Origin: Holothuria scabra
Lineage: Eukaryota > Echinodermata > Holothuroidea > Aspidochirotida > Holothuriidae
Direction of reading: 5' to 3'
NCBI GenBank assembly: GCA_037179385.1
Contig: CM074195.1
Span: 28,662,222-28,726,221, forward strand
Length of the DNA stretch: 64,000 nt
Made by a program: the position numbers and the translations under genes. Under the pieces are notes generated by a model. It had not been told where the DNA came from, ran no database searches, and saw nothing but the letters and a program-made list of their open reading frames with translations. This document shows, piece by piece, positions 10,701 to 20,700 of this stretch; positions within the stretch are counted from its first letter, which is position 1, and each line of letters begins with the position of its first letter.

Positions 10701-13262
10701 CCCAAGGTAGCTCTCTGGAAGGGCTTAAGTATAAGAGGGAGGTAGTCAAAATTCAGATATATTTCTGTTATTTATTATATCTCCAGCCTTAAACAATACC
10801 CATACTGTACCATACCCCTGTGTCTGCAAGACAACTTGAATCCCTGTTACAATGTTTCTAATTAAAGGCAAATACCTTCAGCTTAATGAATATTCACATG
10901 AATTGTGGGCTGGAAAAAATACTTCTAAAAAAGAATTTTTATGGACTACTTATGCAATATTTATTAAAAAAATTTTTATTGAAGTATATGTAACAGTAAG
11001 TCTTAAATTTATGTTATGTTACTTGCAAATGGATCTAACTGGTTCAACTCCAACACCCACAGAAGAGCCATTTCAATTCCAAGATATAAAATGTTGAATT
11101 TTAAATAAACAAAATGGAGGATGGTGCAACAATTTGGAATGTCATTCTTGTACTACTCAAATTCACAATCTTTACATTCCTTAATTAGAACATTATAAAA
11201 CTTCAGTGTCTTGTGCCAAATTTTGACCACCCTTTTAATGGTATATGTTGCATGATTTGCATGCTCAAGCATACTTATCAGTTCTGTACACCCTCGGGGA
11301 CTAGCTTTGTCTGTAATTCTGCTCATTAAAAGACCACAATACAGAAACCCAAGATGAAGTTAAAATGGAATCTCTGCCTTATATCTTGGACCAGCATAGG
11401 GTGACTTGACTTCGACATATATGTGCTATGCTAGAAAACGAAGCAAATTTATGGCCAATCTTAACATTTTACTACTTAAAAAAACAAAGCAGAAAACATG
11501 AGTTGTACAAGAAGAGCATCACAAATTATTGTATAATGAATTATCCAGGCTAAAGTGAATAAATTTTTAACAAGTTATTTCTCAAGTTAACCACAATGGC
11601 AGAAACTATGAAAATGAGAGTCAGATAGATGAGATCTCATTTTGCAACCTCTAAAACATCTTTTTGCAGTAATTCAAGACTTCTGTTACACTCATTACCC
11701 TATATCAACTGATCTGTACTGAGCCTCTGTGAAATCCTCTGGTAAGCATGACCTGACATTACCATCCTGGAAAAGAAAGTGAACGATCCTTTGTAAAGTA
11801 GGATAAATTCAATATAGTATTTGACTGTATTAAAACATGAAATGTTAAATGAAATAAAAATGAAGTGAAATGAAAAAATAAGTTGGTGAGGAATAATCAC
11901 TGTTTCATTTTCAGCTAAATACAAAAAAAAGGCTGGGTTTTGGAGGGGAATTAAGTAAAGGTCTACAGATCCATGGATGTTTTTTTCCCCCAAAAAAATC
12001 AGAGAGTAAAAAGGTTTATTGATGATATTAACAGGAATCAACAATGGATTTTTGAAAAGATCATTTTTTTTGTCAAAGACAACACTGGGAAAGGGTCCCA
12101 CAATAAAATACATACAGAAACTGCACAATTACATAAGTTATCAATTTTTTGACATATTATTAATGATACAGCAACACCAGAGTTGTAGCTAGACCAATTT
12201 TAGTGCAGGTTAAATTTACAGAGTTTGAAATGCCCGTGGCCACTTCACGGGTAGGGTATGGGCGTGAATCTTTTGGCCCTATATTGATGTACAACATGAA
12301 AAAAAAATTCTTGAAAAATACCCCAAGCTATCAATATACACTTAAAGTGTCTAAAAAGACAGTTAAATGGGTTCCGGTAGTGTTGGGCAGTCACGGGCAG
12401 CACCGGGCAAACTAGGTATTTCACCAGGCAGTAAATTTTAACGTCGGTGCAGTACCGGGCAGAAAACATTTTCTCACCAGGTAGTGCCGAGCGGTAATTC
12501 CAAGTGCTGGAAGTGCCCCACCAGCGCCGCCCAGTGTAACTACAACCCTGAGCACCACAAATATCTTATGTAGTGTCAACAAAATCAAAAGGTGTATTTT
12601 AAATACAGTTCAAGTTTAAGTTTATTTTCAAATAACATGCACACAGATTCAAATCTTCCTCTTTAGTCTTTCTTATGACATGTGAGAAACCTTCTGCATA
12701 TTGAACAAGCCCTAGCCAACAGTTAGTTAGTTAGATGGAGTTTTACGGCCCAGTTTCCAACCTATTGGTTTAAGTCAAGCCAGCCACAGCCTTTTTACAT
12801 TTGTGGCTCACTGGCTTGTTTTCCTGACTCCATTGCTTATGCAGAACATAATGCGCAACAGCAGTAGGTTCCATTTTTGGAATCTTTGGTATGACTCGGC
12901 CTGGGAATAGAACCAGGGCCTTCCACTTAACAGGTGGATGCTCTTACCATTAGACCAAGCACACAGTCAACAGGGGTTGTTGACCCACCAGAGTGAAATT
13001 GTTTTATTTCAGAGAATGTTGATCAACATGCAGTCATCCATTTTGTTGAGATCTCTCGGGCTATACTCAAATATGGTTGGACATAGACTTGCCATCAAAT
13101 CCTTGGTTTGTAGGATTTCATACTCCCTTTAATAAAGCAAATTATGCAAAAAGTTAAGACTACTGTTTGCATACTCACCCGAGACCACAGTAGAGTAATT
13201 GCAATAATCAAATGAGAGATAATGCACAAAAACCGAGCAGGTATCAAACTTGTCACTGCCAT
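4634..13262 (-). CDS. TMEM107: TMEM107, transmembrane protein 107 (5 coding exons, 138 aa)
   Basis: Small four-pass membrane protein of the ciliary transition zone. In animals TMEM107 belongs to the MKS module, which gates entry of membrane proteins into cilia. Five minus-strand exons join in frame: 13262-13179, 11766-11699, 7975-7875, 5849-5753 and 4700-4634, 417 nt including TAA. Every junction has GT-AG ends. The product has 138 residues against 140 in human. Visible family landmarks are the N-terminal helix with SLIPARF and TLLWSR, a luminal-type loop with CLPEDFTEAQY, a second helix ending in ISGVSMF, a third with HASGSIALSYFLFE, and a fourth with SFCSVVPAVIE followed by GLKK near the C-terminus. 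Glutamates 66 and 124 lie inside the second and fourth hydrophobic segments, as in vertebrate TMEM107. Introns are filled with MITEs and a SINE. I see no frameshift or lost exon. The exon 3 donor (T|GTATCC) is weak but gives a gap-free alignment with the human protein as recalled. Confidence 0.93.
4701..5752. other. TMEM107 intron 4
   Basis: AT-rich intron with a G-rich patch at 5020-5038 and no recognised repeat family otherwise. Confidence 0.6.
5753..5849 (-). CDS. TMEM107: TMEM107 coding exon 4
   Basis: Encodes residues 85-116 plus two nt of Ser117. It contains HASGSIALSYFLFEAW, which matches human HCSASVALSFFIFERW position for position, then TFWWIFSFC. The donor AG|GTAAGT is strong. The acceptor AAAACAG has a poor pyrimidine tract. 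Confidence 0.9.
6265..6384. repeat. 60-bp tandem duplication
   Basis: Two adjacent copies starting CTAGAAA-AATGCATTTCG at 6265 and 6325, differing at a few positions, in TMEM107 intron 3. Confidence 0.9.
6796..7320. mobile_element. Long-TIR TTAA element, family K (copy 1, right end lost)
   Basis: Starts TTAA then AGTGTACCTCAAGTC. The left arm with AAGATATAAAATGTTGAA is inverted near 7250-7310 as a foldback. TTAA target and long TIRs suggest a Kolobok- or piggyBac-type MITE. It sits in TMEM107 intron 3. Confidence 0.75.
7875..7975 (-). CDS. TMEM107: TMEM107 coding exon 3
   Basis: Encodes residues 51-84 plus one nt of Ser85, the second membrane helix (LLIGLILVIVFLAIEIIGF) and the family signature SGVSMF. 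The acceptor is TTTCTCACAG. The donor is T|GTATCC, a weak site chosen because only it restores the correct frame and length with exon 4. Confidence 0.88.
7976..9883. other. TMEM107 intron 2, unique part
   Basis: AT-rich sequence with poly-C tracts at about 8333-8345 and 8589-8601. No gene or repeat family recognised. Confidence 0.5.
9884..10449. mobile_element. Long-TIR TTAA element, family K (copy 2, complete)
   Basis: 566 bp including TTAA at both ends (9884-9887 and 10446-10449). The left arm CTGTACCTCAAGTC and the right arm GACTTGAGGTATAC are inverted and extend for more than 100 bp with GAGCTGAGATATAAA against TTTATATCTCAGCTC. No coding capacity. TMEM107 intron 2. Confidence 0.85.
11040..11590. 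mobile_element. Family K relic
   Basis: Diverged pieces of both arms (AAGATATAAAATGTTGAA near 11080, and AGTTGTACAAGAAGAGCATC with ACAAATTATTGTATAATG near 11501-11540) around unrelated sequence. An old, broken copy. Confidence 0.55.
11699..11766 (-). CDS. TMEM107: TMEM107 coding exon 2
   Basis: Encodes residues 29-50 plus two nt of Gly51: DGNVRSCLPEDF, then TEAQYRSVDI. It matches the loop between the first two membrane segments of TMEM107, including the conserved CLP. The acceptor is TTTTCCAG and the donor is GG|GTAATG. Confidence 0.9.
12178..12550. mobile_element. hAT-like MITE with 8-bp TSD
   Basis: 373 bp with inverted ends CAGAGTTGTAGCTA and TAACTACAACCCTG, flanked by AGCAACAC and AGCACCAC (7 of 8 matches). 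The interior has repeated CCGGGCAG-type motifs. TMEM107 intron 1. Confidence 0.8.
12719..12963 (-). mobile_element. tRNA-derived SINE, near full length
   Basis: On the minus strand the head reads TTGGTCTAATGGTAAGAGC (A box), then a degenerate B box GGTTCTATTCCC, then CATACCAAAGATTCC, a ~150-bp body, and a TAACTAAC tail repeat. Glu-tRNA-like head. TMEM107 intron 1. Confidence 0.88.
13179..13262 (-). CDS. TMEM107: TMEM107 coding exon 1
   Basis: Encodes residues 1-28, starting MAVTSLIPARF, and ends TLLWSR before a strong donor (GTGAGT), phase 0. This is the first transmembrane helix. The ATG at 13262 was chosen because it aligns with the vertebrate start. A T-rich tract and CAG lie about 12 nt upstream of the ATG, so an extra 5' UTR exon is possible. 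Confidence 0.92.
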
Positions 13263-13327
13263 TGTAAATTCTGTAAAAAAATACAACAGAAATGTTTACA
13301 TCATAATTAAGTAAGTCAACACAAATT

Positions 13328-13630
13328 GAAGGCCCAATTCTCTCACCCTAAACAGTACCAATTCTCCTAACCATCTTACTTAAGCCCCTCCCACAATTGT
13401 TCATTATTCATCCTCATCCAGACACAATTTCAGTTTATATTGCTTTAGGGTGTGTATAGAAAAGCTCAACATAATCAAAACACTCTCAGTACAGATCATG
13501 CTGTGTGTAATATAAGCTTTGGTTCTTTCCATTGTTTGATCTTGCTCTCAATCCAAAAGCTGAGCCAATTGAGAGTTTCTGTTATCCCATACAAGAAGCA
13601 TAGTTTGGGATAAGAGGATTGGCCCTTTAA
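13328..13630 (-). mobile_element. TTAA-type MITE, family C (copy 1)
   Basis: About 300 bp with inverted ends AAGGCCCAATTCTCTCACCC and GAGGATTGGCCCTTTAA. It is inverted relative to copy 2 at 14088. Other copies lie at 20064, 51000 and 54404. Confidence 0.8.
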
Positions 13631-13740
13631 AATGTTTGAAACACTCATGTGAATGGAAACACCTAATAAACGGGCTATAAAGCTTCCTTTAATGTAAAAA
13701 TATTTCAAAATTAATTGATCCTTGGAAATTGCCAAAATAG

Positions 13741-14000
13741 GGTTAATGGGTTATACTGCAGTCACCACAACCTAAAGTAGTGTAATAGACTTGCCTGTTC
13801 ATGATTGCCTCTTGAGAGTTATATCACAATATTTTTTCTCCTCAAAAGAGAAATTTACATGGCATAACTCCTTTGTTTACCATGAATATGCAAAATGAAG
13901 TCTTGAAACATTATAAGATACTTTCAGGACAAATAAGAACAAATTTGTGAGATTTACCGTAGCTGTTGATCCACAATAAGTTTAGGGGGACTGATCTTGG
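13741..14000. mobile_element. TTAA-type MITE, family B (copy 2)
   Basis: Shares GCAGTCACC, the AGTGTAATAGACTTG region and the TGAATATGCAAAATGAAGTC block with the copy at 2725. Confidence 0.65.
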
Positions 14001-14087
14001 TGTTGTAACTGACATTAGGAAAGTTTCCAGTCAAATTATCGAGCTTTCTTTTACTAACTTCTGGATCTAATGACGGAAGCGTGCATC

Positions 14088-14390
14088 TTAAAGGGCCAAT
14101 CCTCACACCCCAAACTACACTTCTTGAAGGGGGGTACAGAAACTCTCCATTAGCCCAGCTTTTTGATTGACTGTTAATTCAAACAATATAGATTACCAAA
14201 GCTTATATTACACAGAATGAACTGTACTGAGAGTGTTTTGATTATACACATAGAGCTTTTTATACTCACCCTGAAGCGATAAACTGAGATTGTGACTGGA
14301 TAAGGATGAATTTCAGACAATTGTGGGAGGGGCTTAAGTAAGAAGGTTAGGAGAATTGGTACTGTTTGGGGTGAGAGAACTGGGCCTTGA
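14088..14390 (+). mobile_element. TTAA-type MITE, family C (copy 2)
   Basis: Starts TTAAAGGGCCAATCC and ends TTTGGGGTGAGAGAACTGGG. Close match to copy 1 in opposite orientation (GACAATTGTGGGAGGGGCTT block). Confidence 0.8.
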
Positions 14391-14632
14391 AGAAAGGGCA
14401 CTTGCTTTAAAACAAATTCATTATTTCTTTACAAAAATTGGAGGGGTTCTTGAGTATACCTTTGTGTTTACTTTGGAGTAACCACTGCATCTTTAAAGTG
14501 TTTGGCCTGGTTCCAAAATGAGGTTTTAGTAATCTTTTCCAGGCTAAAGTAAAAGTAGTACATTCAAATAAGTAATGTAATTCATCTCCAAGTTTTTCTT
14601 CATGACATAAAACACAGAATCTTAGGCTTACA

Positions 14633-14881
14633 TTAAAGGTAAAGAGCAGTCACCCCAAAAAAGCTAAATGACACAATTTTTGTCTTACTTCTCTTCATAG
14701 TATCTTTTATTACATTTTATAACTTTACGATTGCATCAAGGTAAACCAAGAAGTTATTTCGAGTAAATTTCACATTTGAAGAGGAAAAACATTGTCACAT
14801 GACTCCCAACAGCAAATCATGAAACTGGACAGTCTACTACACTACTTCAATTTGGAATGACTGCTCTTGCCCTCATTTTAA
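14633..14881. mobile_element. TTAA-type MITE, family B (copy 3)
   Basis: Inverted ends GAGCAGTCACCCC and a complement-like GGAATGACTGCTCTTG, with TTAA at both edges. Orientation is opposite to copies 1 and 2. Confidence 0.7.
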
Positions 14882-14949
14882 TACCCCCTACTGACTGTCT
14901 CTAACCTACTATCTGAGCAACAAAATTTACTCAAGATTTTCCTTATTTG

Positions 14950-15360
14950 GAATATGGATTAGCCTACCTGCCTGGTCACCATTTTACACACATGAAATAG
15001 AGGCCATTGAATCTGTGCAACATAGAGCAACTACGAGTTGCCATATGAGGAGAGACTTAGAAAATGATTTGTTTTCACTTACTTATAGGCGTCTGAGAGG
15101 TGACATTCCTTTTATTTATAAGTATTTTGCTGGACTGATTACTACTGACCACAGGCTGTTTGAATTATTACCAGTATGTGCTGCTACAAGAGAGCATACA
15201 AGAGATTGTTAAATCCACGTTTAAAACTTTATTGCGGCAAAAGTTCTTTACTCATTTTGCGATTTATCATTGGAATACCTTACCAGATGATGAAATAACC
15301 CCTCAAACTACATATGTAAAGTAGATTGGATACTTATTGGAAGAAATTGCCTGACTTGTT
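14950..15360 (+). pseudogene. Non-LTR retrotransposon ORF2 C-terminal relic
   Basis: Translated fragments WSPFYTHEIEAIESVQHRAT, then YRRLRGDIPFIYKYFAGL, then FFTHFAIYHWNTLPDD match the segment after the reverse-transcriptase catalytic core in CR1/L2/jockey-like LINEs (typical motifs ESVQRRATK, YRRLRGD and VVNLWNSLP). Frame changes and stops separate the blocks. No catalytic YADD region is present. A dead 5'-truncated copy. Confidence 0.82.
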
Positions 15361-17781
15361 TAATTATAAGTTATATTAATTTCTACGCAGTATTTATTGT
15401 CACTATTTTGATTGTTTTTTTGTTCTTTTGGAGCGATGCATTGGCCATTGGCCAGTAACATTGGAGTTGATGTGATGCTTTGTGATGTGATACACTGGGA
15501 TTTTCTGTGCACATGCACATATATAGTGCATACAATCCGTAGTACATGTACTTAATGCATACATGGTCACTATACATTGGCAATGCACGTACAGGTATAC
15601 AGTACACATGTTAGAACTAATCAGTTGCAATCATTATGCGATTGTGTGTAAGTATGTATTCATGTACAAAATGCATACACCATTCAATGGCAATATAGCC
15701 TGCTGTAAGCGGGCTATTGTGTTTGCATTTCAACTACTACATTCAAATATCAAAAATCTTACTTTCGCTACTATAAATAATACTATATGAGTCTTTCAAT
15801 GGCTTCACTGTTAAACAGCCCACAATCCCAACTAAGTTACATGGCATACCTACGGTATACAATAGCCTGCCAGCTTTCTAGCGAATCTCATTTACGACCA
15901 CCAAATATGACCTCATGACAAAAATTAAAATACTTAATTATATCTTGCATAATAGGTAATATTTATGCATCAAATGTATGGCCTGGTACACATTTTCCAC
16001 CTACAAAAGCTAATTAGGTTGTTCGCCGTTCGTTGTATCAGTTGTATGTACAAAAATACACTATTCATACTTGTTTCGTGCACCACGTGACCATCTCATG
16101 TTTACTTATTCATCCCTCAAAATGCGGGATTCCTGTAAATGGAAACTGGACGAAGGTTTGCAGACTCTGTATATTATACTGTTTAGTGAGGTGTATTATG
16201 ATTTTGAGACAGCGCCATCTTTCGGCTACCACAGAGTCTGCTCCGCAGGCTAATGGCAATACAACTTACAAGTACAGGTATAGCACAGTACTGTACATGA
16301 TCATACAGCACGAGTTGACCGATTCGGCCTACCAGTACAATGGCAGTGTGGTTTGCCCATGTTTGCTTCATGTTGCAGTACATTAAATGCAGACTGGCTC
16401 CTTGCACACACGAATGCCCCCAACTCAGTCAAATGAAGGTCTTCCATGCTAGGCCTACGTATATACTCTATAACATTATGAATGCCTTATGTATTTATTT
16501 CAGGTGTCTGACAGGGCACTGCCTGTACATGAAAGGGAGAAAATTATAGTCATCACTGGGTATTAAAAGTTTTTTTCACATTTTTGACCTGGGGCCAAGT
16601 TGTCTCAGGGGCAGAGATATCTTAAGGATGAGATGTGTTTGTGGTCAACTTGTGTCAGAAGTCAAAGTGTTAGAGCCAGTCGAGTTGTCCAATAGGCTGA
16701 GTTGTGTGGACCGAACAGAATGTATTACTTGTATGGCACTTTTGGTTCGGGTTGTGTACTAATGTATGGTGTAAATTCGTTATTCATAATAGGCTAGTAC
16801 TAGGCCTAATCCCTATAAAAGAGCTTTCATTGGGATAAAACGACATGATCAAAAAGCTGTAGGCCTAGCCTAGACCTAAGTTACATTAGGCCTATATGTC
16901 CATTTACATACAAACACCACAATGAAAGGTTGTCACATACTGTACTTAAAGCCTAGCCTAGGCCTATGTAAATCTAGAGGTTAATGTAAATTACAGAATT
17001 TAAAGATCAGGCTGAGGAAACCCCCCTTTCCTTTTAAATTGGTATGCTTTTTCCTTTTCAAACTTATTATTAAAATTGAAAATAGTTCATAAGTTAGACC
17101 TTTCTCTATTTCGTGTAACTAGGCCAAACACCAAATGTGCGAGCAAACACAAATAAAGAGATGGTCAAGTCCAAAAGTCACATAACAGAAGAAAATTCGG
17201 TTAAAGTAGATTACAATTTCTTAATTCTAGTTAGTTACAGTATTCTTTGTGGTCAATCTGAAATATACTTGCCCTCAGACTCAGGTAAAAGTAGAACTAG
17301 AACAGTACAGTCAGATAAAGTGTGTATATTGATCAATGTAGCAGTCGACGTTTTGAAAGAGATACTTAGAAATGTGATGTTTTCACTTTGTGAAATAAAA
17401 ATGAGGATGGAAAAATATTTTTATCCATTTATTCTTATAGAAAAATAATATTAATAATTATTTCTATCCATATTTAAACCTTTCATCCAATAAAGACGTT
17501 TAAATTAACCAAATATATAGGCAAAGGAGCTGTTATCATTTTGGATTATAACAAATGAAATGGAGACAGTGTATGTGCTGCGTAGCGCACCATTTCTTTG
17601 ATGTAGGACGTTCTTTTCCGTTGTGGTAGGCGCAAGTGCCTTGAAAAATGAGTCCGTTTCGCACAATACATATGGCACACACATAAAGTACTTCCACCTC
17701 ATCTAATCATTCGTAGACGTCCACATATGCCACGTTAAGATAAAACTACTTGGTATAAATTTGCGCGAGTGTTTCGTCGTA

Positions 17782-17784
17782 ATG
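17782..17784 (+). CDS. COPB2: COPB2 coding exon 1 (ATG only)
   Basis: The coding part of exon 1 is the start codon alone, followed at once by a strong donor (ATG|GTGAGA). The next exon begins CCTCTGAGG (Pro-Leu-Arg), exactly the residues that follow Met in the conserved MPLRL start of beta-prime-COP. No other nearby upstream ATG abuts a comparable donor. The 5' UTR start is not defined. A TATAAA about 25 nt upstream of the ATG is too close to act as a conventional TATA box unless the 5' UTR is almost absent. Confidence 0.68.
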
Positions 17785-20700
17785 GTGAGAATTTAAAAAA
17801 AAATTGAATGCGTTGATAATTATATAGCATTATGTGTTATTTTAGTATGGCAAATTTTGATTTCATGTTTGCTTCTTTTTAAAATATTGATGTAAATTTA
17901 GGCTACTCAGGTCGTTGTTTGTAACCCCAAAAAGGCCTATCGTTGTCTTACGTTCCTTAGGCCTAGGCCTAGCCTACTGTGTTATTATTACTACTTTGTG
18001 CATTGTACAAAGTGTAGGCTTCACCATTTTCCAACACAACTATTACTAATAGTCCAGTGAGTAAATTACAAACTATGAATGCGTGTTAGGGCCAGAGGTA
18101 GAGGTTAAGATCTAAGTTAGCCTGTCATGTAACGTGAGGAAAACTTCTGACAAGTGAAAACTACTCCCTTTGTTAGGAATGGCTTAGGCTAATACCAGAC
18201 CCCAGACCAAAATGTCCCCGTACGAAAACGTCCTCCCCATTAGTCAAAACGTCCCAGTTGTATCTTGTAAAATGAAGTGAGTTGTTAAGTTTAGTTGAAA
18301 CATTCAAGTTTTTTGTAAATTCGGTAAAAACAAAGGTATATTATGCATTGTGAAATGTTGATGACATTGAAAACAAAGGTTGCTTATAGGCCTACCTGTT
18401 GTGCATAATTGATTTAAATATATTTATTTTGTATGTATGTAATTGTTCTTTTCTCTGTTTTCTCTATTAATAGAGAAAAGAAATCTTGTCAAGATATATG
18501 TCAATTATCCAACCTTTTCTGTATTTTCCCTATACAGTATGTAAATCATCTAATAACTCATCTCCATGCTTGGTTTCTAAACACAAATCAATCACAATAT
18601 AATTCATCTAAGCAGTCAACACACTTGAATAGACTATATTCCTAAATCCATCCTCTCACTTATATTCCTTTTTCTAATTCATCTCTCACGTTCCGCCACG
18701 GTCTTACGTTAAAAACTTCAACTGGGCATTCAAATTCTTTATGAGGGGAAGTTTTTGTCTACCATATATAATATCACAGGGACGTTTTGGTAGCAAAAAA
18801 GCAGGGAATTTTTTGTATAGGGACGTTTCGACTGGATACCGTAGGAATGTTAGGCAAAGCCCTCAGACCTAGGCTTAACGTTAGGCCTAGCCTAGGCCTA
18901 AGTTAAAGTTAGTTACCTAACTTAGGCAGTCTGATTTGTAGGTCATAGGTCAATTCTAGGCTAGCCTAACTTTTGTTTGGTGAAGATGAAATAAATAAAT
19001 ATATGAAAAGAGCAATAGACTTACAAGGTACAATGTTAGCATTTCTCACCATTCACATAATTTTCAAAGGCAGATGTCTCTTTCTTGATGATCATGAAAG
19101 CAATGTTTAGCTTAATTTCTATTCAGGCAAGACCTAGCTAGCCAACAATATCGAAAGTCACTCTTTTTTTGTCACAGTCAATCTGTGCAAGCCTAAGCTA
19201 GGCAGTTAAGTAAGATGGACCTTCTTTCTGTGATAGTTAATGTAGGCAAGCCTATTTGTATTGTATCAAGGAACCTTTTCTTAGAATAAAAATAAGAATC
19301 TGACCATTGACACTGTGTTTCATTGTTTTTTTTTTTTTTTGTTTTTTGTTTTTTCTTTTTGCAGCCTCTGAGGTTAGACGTCAAGGTGAGGAAACACAAT
19401 TTTCTTAACACATTATACAGCATTGGTCTTTTAATACAATGCAGGTCAAAGGAGGCCTGGTAAACCTTAATCACAGTATCACTTACAAGTTACAATTATT
19501 TCTAAAAAAAAGATATGAGGACTTTGGAGTCTCTCTTAGCCTTCCTTAACATACCTGGAATTCAATACTGAAGTAACTTGTTTAATAAGCCTATGAAGGA
19601 TTAAGTGTGTAGCCTAGTTCCTTTTTTAATGAAGCAACATAAAATTTGAACATGTGAATTTGTTACCAAGGTCATAAGTGCAAGTGGAGTTTATCTGATT
19701 TTGCATGCACCATAACAACAAATGAGAGTATAAAACTTTATCAACAGCAACATTTCCATAAATTTCTGAGAACAGATGTATGTTACAAGTGCATGGACAG
19801 AGAAAACATAATGTCCTGAAACTCTTGAGGTACATTACAGTGTTTAGACAATAACTGCATGGCTCAAATGGAATAATACCCAATATAAAGATAGGCCAAG
19901 GTTGAGAGAATTCAGCTGTGTCTCTAAAAGATAGAAATCTTTTTGCAAAAAACAGTTTCTTGACTGGATCTACAACTACATATCTACAATACCAAAAAGA
20001 TGGAAGAATGTGCAATAGGGAGATTAGCGGATCAGTTCTGGGGTAGCTTTGGCCATGACTGAAATTAAAGGCAGTCATTCGTCACCCTAAACTACAGATT
20101 CAGTATGCATATATCAAAACTCTCAATTGGTACAGCTCTTTGATTGGCATCACATTCAAACAATGCATCATAGCTAAATTACACAGCATGGGCACTGAGA
20201 GTGTCTTGATTACACATTATGGACTTGTATGGCCACTGGGACAAGCCATGAAGCAATTAACTAGGATTGTGTCTGGATAAAGATGAGTTTTAGATAAATG
20301 TGGGAGGGGCTAGAAGTAAGTAGGCTGGGAGAATTGGAACTGTTTGGGATGGTGAAAATATGCCTTTAAGCCTAGATCTAATGAAAAGATAAATTGGGCA
20401 TATTTTAGATAACTCCAAATAGTTCACAATGACTGCAACTGCTCCAAAAAAATGGTAGGCTCAATGCAAACGGTGTGTTCAGTTAGTCTCCAAATGCATA
20501 TTGCAAGGAAAAGAGGAAAGATTGAATGCAACAAAAGATCAAATTTTGCAAAATAAAACCTTGGTACTTAACATACCCCTTCCAAATGCAGAACCTTTTT
20601 ACCCAAATCTGCACAGGGCAGTTCTTATTAAACATATGAAGTGGTGGAACAGAAATAACAAAAAGAAATTGTCAACTTTGTTCGTTTCCTTTGCAAATTG

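Larger units (their letters stand above)
13263..17781. promoter_or_regulatory. Divergent intergenic region between TMEM107 and COPB2
   Basis: About 4.5 kb between the two start codons, transcribed outwards. It must contain both promoters unless upstream non-coding exons exist. It is largely MITEs, a LINE relic and unique sequence (15.4-16.4 kb). AGGCCTA-type short repeats increase towards COPB2. No confident core promoter elements. Confidence 0.5.
16790..19000. repeat. Cluster of AGGCCTA-type short palindromic repeats
   Basis: Many copies of TAGGCCTAG, CCTAGCCTAGGCC and similar near 16795, 16861, 16952, 17957 and 18868-18925, on both sides of the COPB2 first exon. A weaker group lies near 31540-31660. 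No defined unit or element ends. Confidence 0.6.

Noticed and set aside
11700..12128. 142-codon minus-strand open frame around TMEM107 exon 2
   Set aside because: Only its last 22 codons (11766-11699) are TMEM107. The rest reads through intron 1.
17754..17759. TATAAA upstream of the COPB2 start codon
   Set aside because: Only about 23-28 nt from the ATG, which leaves no room for a normal TATA-to-start distance plus 5' UTR. Probably chance in AT-rich DNA.
19626..20078. 150-codon open frame on the minus strand in COPB2 intron 2
   Set aside because: No recognisable domain, no splice context, cysteine- and aromatic-rich composition typical of antisense AT-rich DNA.
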